Made by a program: the position numbers and the translations under genes. Positions 1-7,384 of a stretch of 14,258 nt of DNA are shown here, piece by piece (positions within the stretch are counted from its first letter, which is position 1; each line of letters begins with the position of its first letter). Source of the stretch: Thalassiosira profunda (taxonomy: Eukaryota > Bacillariophyta > Thalassiosirophyceae > Thalassiosirales > Thalassiosiraceae); assembly GCA_036939355.1 (NCBI GenBank), contig JALLAP010001086.1:1-14258 (forward strand), in the 5' to 3' direction. The notes beneath the pieces were generated by a model that worked only from the letters and a program-made list of their open reading frames with translations, searched no databases and was not told where the DNA came from.

Positions 1-91
1 TTTTCGTGCAACTGGCGCCGGGAACCGCGAAGCCGCTCGAGAGGGCCGGCGCCAGAAGGAGGAGGAGGAGGAGGGAGCGTCGGGGCACCAT
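1..91 (-). CDS. Partial plastid-targeted gene, 5' exon only (paralog of the gene at 1528-2124)
   Basis: The start codon is at 91-89 and the reading runs off the left edge after about 30 codons. The visible protein begins MVPRRS, then seven leucines, then APALSSGFAVPGASC. This is a signal peptide followed by a GFAVP motif of the ASAFAP type that marks plastid import in heterokont algae. Bases 1-55 match 2040-2094 at 54 of 55 positions by eye, so this is the first exon of a tandem paralog of the lumen protein to its right. The leucine run is two residues longer because of extra GGA units on the plus strand. The similarity is still strong at position 1, so the copy very likely continues leftward. 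Whether that continuation encodes the same mature protein cannot be seen. Upstream sequence (beyond 92) is unlike that of the second copy, so the promoters differ. Confidence 0.6.
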   Translation of the reverse strand, partial: MVPRRSLLLLLLLAPALSSGFAVPGASCTK

Positions 92-792
92 GTCGTGGTG
101 TCGTTGCAAAGGGGGTGGTCTGCTGGATTTGCGCGGTCGTGCTCCTTCGCCCTTCGTCCTTCGTCGTCGTGCGGGGGTGAGGCAAATCCGAATCTCAGCT
201 CGCGAAGGGGCTGGGAATTCGGGAGTTGCGGGGCTCGACGTCGGGTCGATGGGAGAGGCGAATTGCGACAACGGCGGGGTTTGTTGGACCTCGGGAAGCC
301 GAGCTTTGCCCGAAGATCGCTCTGCAGTTGGGAGGTGGTGGTCGAGCAGCCCCGGAGTTGTGAGTTGGCGGTTCTCAGCGATTTTGCGGCCGATTTTGAG
401 CGCGATTGCGGGCGGCCCTCAATAGATGGGGTGAGGGGAGGGCGCCGACGAGCCGGGGCGGCGATTGGAGCGGCGGTTCCGGAGTAGTGGTCGCGGTCCT
501 ACTGGAGCAGGATGGGCAGTTGTTTTGTGGCTGGTGATTTTGCGCAAAAAAGAAGAGAGCCAAAAACAAGCCAACTCAATGAGCTCGAGGCCGACGAAAA
601 TGATGGCTCCCTCGCCAACGGTGGGGATTCAGACCCCGCCGAGACCACCGTTGGAAAGCTCTCGATCTGCTGAATCGATTCGACTATCGATATGTGAAAT
701 ACGAGCGGCGGGGCGATACGGGGGCCCATTCTACAGAGCTGCAATGGCACTTTTCTTAGCAAAATTAGGAGAGAGGTGGCGGCCGTACGGAT
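92..792. other. Non-coding stretch, upstream region of the leftward gene
   Basis: About 700 bases with no convincing gene on either strand. The short open frames here are arginine- and serine-rich translations of GC-rich sequence without a domain or targeting signal. It lies upstream of the minus-strand start at 91 and downstream of the lumen-protein gene, so it should contain the former's promoter and perhaps the latter's transcript end. I see no clear TATA box, poly(A) signal or RNA gene. Confidence 0.5.
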
Positions 793-945
793 GATATCTC
801 CAAAACTATCCCACTCCAGAGCCCGCCGCGACAATCCACGGACGTCCTACATTCAGGAGAAGCGATCCGACGCGCCGGCGCGGGCATCAGAGCAAAATTT
901 GGCCCACCCCGGCCGTTTTGGAGGCCAATTGCAATACTTTTCGGC
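793..945. repeat. Direct repeat, copy 1 (177-bp period)
   Basis: This 153-bp segment recurs at 970-1122 with no indels and roughly 88% identity by hand count (about 18 mismatches). The right-hand part, from about 885, is nearly invariant. It contains a small inverted repeat, TTGGCC at 899-904 against GGCCAA at 923-928. No coding function is apparent. It lies downstream of the lumen-protein gene. Confidence 0.85.
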
Positions 946-969
946 ACGGGCAAGGCCGGGGGCCGGGAG

Positions 970-1122
970 GATATCTCCGGAACTACCCCCTTCCCGAGGC
1001 CGCCGCGACAATCCACGGACAGCCCACGCCCAGGAGAGGCGATCCGACGCGCCGGCGCGGGAAGCAGAGCAAAATTTGGCCCACCCCGGCCATTTTGGAG
1101 GCCAATTGCAATACTGTTCGGC
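970..1122. repeat. Direct repeat, copy 2 (177-bp period)
   Basis: Second copy of the 793-945 repeat, offset by exactly 177 bases, with a 24-base spacer between copies. The TTGGCC/GGCCAA inverted repeat is kept at 1076-1081 and 1100-1105. Long open minus-strand frames run through both copies, but their translations are low-complexity and simply repeat each other, so I do not call a gene. Confidence 0.85.
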
Positions 1123-1527
1123 CAACGACCCGTGATGGGAGCACCACGACCGGGCTCCCGCTGCACACTTCCCGCGCCCCGGCGGCCCTGAAAATGGAGA
1201 GAGGGGTTGATTGTTGCATCCCGTTCGCGACCCCCCACTCGCGGACACGCTCCCCTCCGACCGCGAGCCCCCCGTCGCCGGCCCGGCCCACCCCGAGGGG
1301 GCCGAAATCGACGCCGAAGCGTCGCAATTCACTGGAGGCCGCGGGCAAAGGGCGTTCAGACGCCCCGAGCGGGAACAGGGCTTTGGGGTTCAAGTAAACG
1401 CGTTTCAAAGCGAAAATCAGTACGTTCCGAGCCCGCGGCGGCGATCCCAAACCATTTAACCCCCGAATAATTCCCCGTTTCCGACCCAAAACGCCACAAA
1501 TTTCGGACAAACTCGATGACCCGCGGC
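1123..1527. other. Probable 3' flank of the lumen-protein gene
   Basis: No gene is supported here. The minus-strand frame of the lumen protein stays open through this stretch to 983, but after position 1556 its translation loses the helical character and becomes arginine/glycine/proline-rich. The open frame is therefore probably chance in GC-rich DNA. The part from about 1390 to 1510 is visibly more AT-rich than its surroundings, as expected of a 3' untranslated region. Confidence 0.45.
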
Positions 1528-2124
1528 CTACAGTGCAGTGCCGGTGCCAACAGCCAATGTCCTTCTTCAGCTCCTCCAAATACCGTTGCTGCTCCCCCTT
1601 ATTTTCTTTCCCCGGCCGGCTCGCCCGATTGATCCCGATCAAATCGAACGTCACGGCGTTGCTCATGGCCACGGCGTCCCCCTTCAATGCCTTGTCCGTC
1701 AACAGTTTTCGCGCCTTGCCCATCTTGGCCTTGCGGAAGTACGCGTCCGACTCCTTGGTGTATTGGAGGATGTCCTCGAAGGATCCGGACTCGATGAGTT
1801 TGGCGAGGGTGGCGACGACGCCGGAGGGGTCGTCGAGTTCGTTGCGGATGGCGTCGAAGGCTTCGGTGACAGCCTGTCGGGTGATGGGGACTTCTTCCTT
1901 GGCCGCCGCCGCGGGCAGAGGGATCGTGGACAGCGCCGCGGCGCCGACGAGGGCGCCGACGTTGCGCCGCGTGGCAGCAGGAGGGCCGTCGGTGCACCCG
2001 CACTCATTCTGCCCCCACCCATCCAGCTGCTGCCGCGTATTTTCCTGCAACTGGCGCCGGGAACCGCGAAGCCGCTCGAGAGGGCCGGCGCCAGGAGGAG
2101 GAGGAGCGATGATAGGGGCGCCAT
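1528..2124 (-). CDS. Thylakoid-lumen protein, probably a Psb31/PsbQ-like PSII extrinsic subunit (frame broken)
   Basis: Translation starts at 2124 (MAPLSS, then five leucines), giving a signal peptide ending SSGFAVP, the heterokont plastid-import motif. In a second frame there follows a twin-arginine lumen signal (TRRNVGALVG, bases about 1972-1943) ending in AAAA, with cleavage predicted near 1900. The mature part (1900 to about 1556, 115 residues) is charged and mostly helical, for example AVTEAFDAIRNEL and NAVTFDLIGINRASR. Size, helical content and targeting fit the small extrinsic proteins of diatom photosystem II such as Psb31. That name is from family knowledge, not a search. The signal peptide and the body are in different frames, offset as if one base were missing. 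After residue 115 no stop follows in the body frame, but the original frame gives TAG at 1530-1528. Introns, sequence errors or gene decay could explain this. Ends are therefore approximate. Confidence 0.6.
2051..2094. repeat. 44-bp segment shared with 12-55, with 10-bp inverted ends
   Basis: Positions 2051-2094 and 12-55 are identical. The segment starts CTGGCGCCGG and ends with its exact reverse complement, CCGGCGCCAG, so each copy could form a hairpin. It lies inside the signal-peptide coding region of both paralogous genes. Since flanking bases also match (1-55 against 2040-2094), duplication of the gene explains it better than a mobile element. Confidence 0.8.
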
Positions 2125-3067
2125 GTGTGTGAGTTGCAAGTTGAATGTGCGTGATCTACATAGGCTGAGATAGATTTGGTACTCGTGACTCAGAAGCTGA
2201 CAACTCGCGACTGATGAAGATGTCTACATCTGTCTCCATCTGCCCTCAAGCAACCAATAGCGCCCCGCACACCCCGTGGCTACTGCCACCAACAACACCC
2301 GCCTCCCGGTCGAGAGCTGCCCTCTCTGAAGATTGCAAGCATCGATTGCTGCCCCGGCCGTACGGCCGTAACGTCTGGCCAAGGTATCCTGCGATTTGCC
2401 AAAGATTCCGCGCGCGGAAGAAAAAAGTACGATACCACCGACATCACATCAAATCCCCCGACACCATACGAACGCAAAGGAAGCCAGATCCATTCCACCT
2501 CGCCTCTCCGAGCGGCCATGGCGAGCGCGTGGAGCGACCGGGATGCGGCCGTGGTCCCGTGGATCCGCCTAAAATCCGCCGCGGACGGAACTGCACACGC
2601 TGGCGGCACTGCAAGTGTCACGCGCGCTGATGCATCCGCCCCTGCCTCCACATCCGCAGCCACCCACGCCCAACCTCCCTCCACCCACCGAAATTGCCAC
2701 CCGGCCAATCGCCATCCGGGACCCGCCTACTCGAATTCGTGCAAGCTTCTCTCCCTCCTCGGCGCGCGGGAGCGGGTCGGCTCCAAGGGCCAGCGGGGAC
2801 GGAGCGGCTGGCTGCGCGAGGGGGTGGCGGTGACGGACGAGGGATTGGCGCGGGCGGGCGCCTGGTGAGTTGGGCATGCTGCATGCATGCGTGGCCTGTA
2901 TCTTCTTTTTTTAGCAGCTGGAATGTCTGTTTGTTCGATGTGGCAATGGAAGTGTGCTTCAAACATTGGTCACTCCATACCGTACTGACATCATTACGCA
3001 ACTGGCTGAATCATTGTGCGCCCTCCATTTGCTCCTCCGCCATAGGAATCCACGCCGCCTGCAAAAC
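2125..3067. other. Divergent spacer between the lumen-protein gene and the WD40-TPR gene
   Basis: This stretch separates two genes transcribed away from each other, so it should hold both promoters. No clear core promoter element was recognised. From 2518 there is an ATG in good context (GCCATGG) opening a 115-codon frame that ends at a GTGAGT donor-like site. It may be a 5' exon of the WD40-TPR gene and is listed separately. About 2610-2720 is rich in CCA/CCC triplets. Otherwise nothing stands out. Confidence 0.45.
2518..2864 (+). CDS. Possible extra 5' coding exon of the WD40-TPR gene
   Basis: The frame starts MASAWSDRDAAVVPW and runs 115 codons to a G|GTGAGT donor at 2865. Splicing to the pyrimidine-rich acceptor ending CCATAG at 3045 would join it in frame to the main exon, passing through the codons for NPRRLQN into the ATG at 3068. 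The intron would be 181 nt, longer than the gene's other introns (72-81 nt), though first introns are often longer. Against it, the translation is low-complexity, rich in Ala, Ser, Pro and Arg, with no domain. It could equally be a 5' untranslated exon or chance. In this model the protein has 1430 residues. Confidence 0.25.
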
Positions 3068-6000
3068 ATGACGCTGGCCGTGGGGCCCGGCACACCGGCA
3101 TCCTGCGTCGTGCCCACCTTGGGCACCTCCACCTCCTCTTCCGAAGAGGACAGCGACAGCGATGCGGAAATGTTCCAGGAGGTGGATTCGGACGGTGGTG
3201 ACGAGATCGGTCTGGAAAGAGAGGGGAGTGCTGGAGATGATGGGGACGAAGAGTCGGACCAAATGGAGGCCATGCCGAACAGCGACGGCGACGAGCAAAA
3301 CGAGGCCGTATCCGAAAGCAGCGAAGATGGCGGCATGGAGCTGCTCGGCGACGCCGAGGAGGGCCGGGAATATCACTTCGACGACAGTGGACGACTCGTG
3401 CGGGCGGACGCCACGGACGATGGGTCCGTTGCAGCGAGGGAGGAGGCCGAGGCGGAGATTGCGCGGCAGCTGGGCGCTCGCATCACGCAGTCTCCGGGAG
3501 GTGATCACGGCGAGGATGATAATGAAGAGGAAGAGCAGGACGCGCAGGAGGAGCAGGAGCTGCCTCGTGCAAGCAGGCGCAGTCGCTGGGTGAGGCGGCA
3601 GCAGAACATACTTTCCGCCCTCACCGGCGCTGGCAATCGGGAGAGTGAGGCGGATGGCACCGCGGAAGATGATGGCATGGAAGATGACGAAGGAAACGAA
3701 GACGACGCCAACGCCGGCGCAAACGACGGCGCCTCCCGCCACAGCGACGACAGCGGCGAGAGCGCCGGCCTCACGGCCCGGGACCGGTACAACATCCGCC
3801 AGGTGGAGCGGTACATTGATCACATCGAGAGCCTCCACCGCCGACGAGAGCGGAGGGAGAATCGGCAGTACCAAAACATGTCGTCACCCGCGCGAGATCG
3901 GGGGGTGTTCAACAAAGCGACCGGGTTCTACGAGCGTGAGGTGGCAAGGTCGATGAAACACGGCGGGTGCATCAACACCGTGTCTTGGTTGGACTGTGGA
4001 TGGAGGATTTCTACGGTGTCGCACGAGGATGCCAATCCTTATGATCCGTATTACAACGAGGGCTTCGTGTCGTCTTCGGCGTCGTACTCCTCCAACAATT
4101 GCAATCCGCTGGAGGGATCTCCTCCTCGCAAGAGGCAAGGTCGGGGTGGGCTGGTGGCGCCTCTCGAGCCCACCGAATGCCCCACACAGCTGCTGACGTC
4201 GGGCGACGACCATCTCGTCAAGTTCTGGGATGTGTCGCAATCTATGGGGAGCACGTCCCCTCTACCAGGAGGGTCGGCCACCATCACGCCCTTCTCGAGC
4301 CCGCGGGTGCCCATGCGAGCGTGCTCTGAGCTGGTGGACAACTGGAAGAATCACGGAGGGGGGCACTCGGCCATACACGGCTCGCATCGGAGATACCTCC
4401 CTGGAATCGTCCACCCTCTGGTGACGCTGTCCACGGGCCATCGAGGCAACGTCTTTCACGCAGCTCCAGTGCCACACCATATCGGAAAGGTCGCCACCTG
4501 CGCCGCCGATGGCTACCTGCGCCTGTCCGACGTGGAGGTGCAATCCGCATCGAGCCCTGCCAGCGGCCGAAACAGGTCCAACTCTGTCGCCTCTGCCTCA
4601 TCCAACACGGGAGACTCTTCACAAATCGTCATCAATCCAGAGTACGCGAACGAAAACGGGGAGGAGCCCGGCTTTCGTTTTCGCACGTCGCCCATGTGCT
4701 TCTCCTTCCACTTCCTCAACGCCAACGTCGGGCTGGTGTGCAGCGAGCGCGGTCTGCTTCATTTCGATCTGCGGTTGCCAGCGAATGCCCAAAAAAGGGG
4801 AAGCCTCATCCCAGAGCTGGGTCGGACGTGCAAGGCGTGCTTTCCGTGGAGGATGGGGGGCTTGGAGGGAGGCGACAGCGAGGTGGAGTCTGCGTACGTG
4901 TTCGCCGGAGGATCCGATTCGGATGTGGCGCTGTACGATTTGCGAATGACGGGACCGTCGTCCGGGGAGAGCAGCCAGGTCGTAAAGAAGTTCAGGCCGA
5001 GGGCGTTGCGGCACAAATCCTCCTCGGTGGCAGTGTCCGGCATCGACCTGTCGAAGGACAAAAGGGAGCTCTTGGGTACGTGACCGATGCTTCCCCTCGT
5101 TCCTCCATCTCTTCTTCAATGTCTTATCTTACCTCCTCTTGATTTCCTCCGAACAGTGTCCTACGAAAGCGATCACGTTTACACATTCCCCATCTTCCCC
5201 GATGCTTCTGCAGCAGGCCCAACTCTCGCAGATATCGACGGCGATGAAAAGAAGTCAAACAAGCCCGTTCCAGAGCTGGCTGCGTATGGCGGCCACCTAA
5301 ACCGGCTGACATTCCTGAAGTCCGCAAAGTACGCCGGACCAAACGATGAATGTGAGTGACTTGTGCTTTTGCCCCAATTTGTCTGCCCAAACTTGTTATC
5401 CGACGACCTTCAATTCCACTTCAACAGACATTTGCACCGGCTCGGATTCCGGCCACGCTTGGATCTACGAGAAGTCGTCGGGGACAGCCCTGAGCTTCAT
5501 GAAGGCTGATAACAGCACGTGCAACGGCATCCAACCCCACCCATCGCTGCCGTTCTTTATCACCTATGGCATCGACTCCACGGCCAAACTCTGGCGGGCC
5601 ACCACTCCTGTGGATCACGACGTCGATGACTCTGATTTGGGCCGGTTCAGGTACTCTCAGAACGTCAAGTATGAAAAGAGCGTTGTCGTCGACGCGTGGA
5701 AGAAGGCGCGGAGGGGAAAAGAGATCGACCTCGACGACGAAGAGTTGGCATTCTTCCCCGACGAAATCTCCGAGGATGACAACGATGACCCCGATAGCTT
5801 TCTTGGAGTCTTCATTCGCTCGCGATTTACGCAAGAGGATCCGTTCATTGGCAACGACCTGATGAATCTGCCGAGCAACCTATCCAGAAACTACTTCACC
5901 TGCGCCAGGTCAGTCGGGATGGGCGATGACGAGCCCGTAAAAAGTGGCATTGCCGGGATGAAGCGACGGGTCAGTCTGATCAAGTTGCGGTATCAAGCGG

Positions 6001-7220
6001 ACCGACTTGGCCTGGCCTTCGACAGTCGGACGCCCTGGATCCTCGCGCCCAAAGAGCACCTCAAACACCTCATTGCAGGAGGAGGTGGAAGTGGTGCAGG
6101 CGGCATGCTATCGTATGGGTGTTTGGCTGACCTCATTCCAGACTCCCCGTCCGACTGGGTTCCTTTCGAGAAGCTGCTGGCAAATCCTGCTCGGTCTGGT
6201 GGGATGCGCTTCAATACCAAATACACGCGCTATCACCTCGAAACATCTACGGACCAATCAGTCACCCCTGTGGACAGGGCGCAGTTGGTTGAGTCTGATG
6301 AGAGCAATGTGGACAAACAGAAATCTGGTGATATGCTTCTCATCGATAGCCTCGACAATCAGGCGTCGAAGCAACCCCATTCAATGCAGTCAAACGAAAA
6401 GCTGGAGCAGTTGCAAGAGGAGCACCGCTACAAGCCCTCCCAAGCGTGGGATATCTTGTTCCAAACCGTGTCACTGCTGAAAGAGGCTGGCAACGAAGCA
6501 CTGAAAGCCTCGTTGCCGTGCCTGGCTGCACGTCGATACGACAAGGCGATCAACTACTGCTCACTCGCATACCTCCAGTATCCTGCCGGCACCAACGACT
6601 TCTTAGTGGAACATATGTTTGCAGTATCGAAGAATGGAGGATACGAATGCCGATGGAACGAGCTGCTGAAGACACTCCTCATGATCCGGCTGAACTTGGC
6701 CCTTTGCTACTTGAAAGAGGTGAGCAAATCAGCAGGTGGCCGTGCCATTCCGACTTCTCTTACAATACTACCTCACCAAATTCATTTCCAGGAGCTCGAC
6801 GACGCCAAAGGCGCGGCTGCGCAGGCCAACTTTGCTCTGAAAGAACTGCGGCCTTTTGCCAGTGCAAAGGGCGTTGTGCTCACCGGAAAGAAGCTGACAA
6901 AGCAACGCACGGACGAACCTCACGAGACATACACGGAGGCAAAGGCACTGCAAGCCAAGGCCTACTTTCGGTTGGGCTCGGCGCAGCTTGCATTGGACGA
7001 GTACGACGACGCCATCAAGGCGTTCGAGCAGTGCTTGGACAGCACCACGGAGGGCGGCTTGTCAGTGGACGCGGGCGTCACGAGAAAGATCAACGAAGCG
7101 AAGCGGTGTCGCAAGGAAAAGAAGGAGAGTCAGCGCAAGAAGTTCAAGTTCGCGTTCGGAGGCGACTCTAAGGACAACGAAGACAACGAAGGAGACGACG
7201 GCGGAATGGGAGCTAGCTAG
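3068..7220 (+). CDS. DCAF8/WDTC1-like WD40 protein with C-terminal TPR domain
   Basis: Exons 3068-5075, 5157-5351, 5428-6719 and 6792-7220 join without frame errors to 1307 residues. Residues 1-295 are an acidic, Ser/Asp/Glu-rich, probably disordered region. A WD40 propeller follows: HGGCINTVSW (about 298), LLTSGDDHLVKFWDVSQS (about 375), TGHRGNVFHA (about 457), an HFDLRL blade (about 565), AGGSDSDVALYDLRM (about 612), LLVSYESDHVYTFPIF across the first splice junction, and YICTGSDSGHAWIYEKSSG across the second. The last blades closely resemble DCAF8 and WDTC1, substrate receptors of the CUL4-DDB1 ubiquitin ligase. Residues about 1074-1165 and 1211-1250 are TPR helices (KEAGNEAL, AYFRLGSAQLALDEYDDAIK). 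The tail is charged. Family knowledge suggests it recruits proteins for ubiquitination; the target is unknown. An in-frame start at 2954 would add 38 residues with no visible domain, so 3068 is preferred. Confidence 0.85.
5076..5156 (+). other. Intron 1 of the WD40-TPR gene (81 nt)
   Basis: Donor GTACGT, acceptor CCGAACAG after a pyrimidine-rich tract. Splicing joins a leftover G to TG to make Val and restores the blade LLVSYESDHVYTF. Unspliced, the frame stops within a few codons. Confidence 0.9.
5352..5427 (+). other. Intron 2 of the WD40-TPR gene (76 nt)
   Basis: Donor GTGAGT, acceptor CTTCAACAG. Splicing joins T to AC to make Tyr, giving NDEYICTGSDSG, a characteristic WD40 blade. Read-through meets a TGA three codons in. 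Confidence 0.9.
6720..6791 (+). other. Intron 3 of the WD40-TPR gene (72 nt, in frame)
   Basis: Donor GTGAGC after AAAGAG, acceptor ATTTCCAG. The length is a multiple of three and there is no stop, so retention would insert 24 residues in the TPR region. The inserted residues lack helix character, while splicing joins LCYLKE to ELDDAKGAAAQANFAL, a good helical repeat. I therefore call it an intron. Confidence 0.8.
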
Positions 7221-7384
7221 AAGAAAGGCGGGAGACTCCGGGGCTCGGTGGAGTTATTGTTCGGGGTTTTGGTCAGATGTGGGCTTAGTATTGGTAAGTA
7301 TTGATATTTACTTTTTTCTTCACAATTGAAAATTACCCGACTGGCACTCTACACTCCGTCACCCAAAGCGACAAGATTGGAAGG

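Noticed and set aside
12..55. Short mobile element with 10-bp terminal inverted repeats, also at 2051-2094
   Set aside because: Similarity extends beyond the inverted ends to position 1, the segment is coding in both genes, and no target-site duplication is seen. Gene duplication is simpler.
983..1555. Long minus-strand open frame continuing the lumen protein by about 190 residues
   Set aside because: The translation becomes Arg/Gly/Pro-rich, lacks helix pattern and passes through a non-coding direct repeat; stop-free frames are common in GC-rich sequence.
2047..2066. 20-nt GT..AG intron that would restore the lumen-protein frame
   Set aside because: Too short for a stramenopile intron, and the paralog has AC instead of AG at the acceptor position (near base 6).
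3011..3874. 287-codon minus-strand open frame
   Set aside because: Antisense shadow of the acidic N-terminus of the WD40-TPR protein; Val/Ala/Leu-rich without recognisable motifs.
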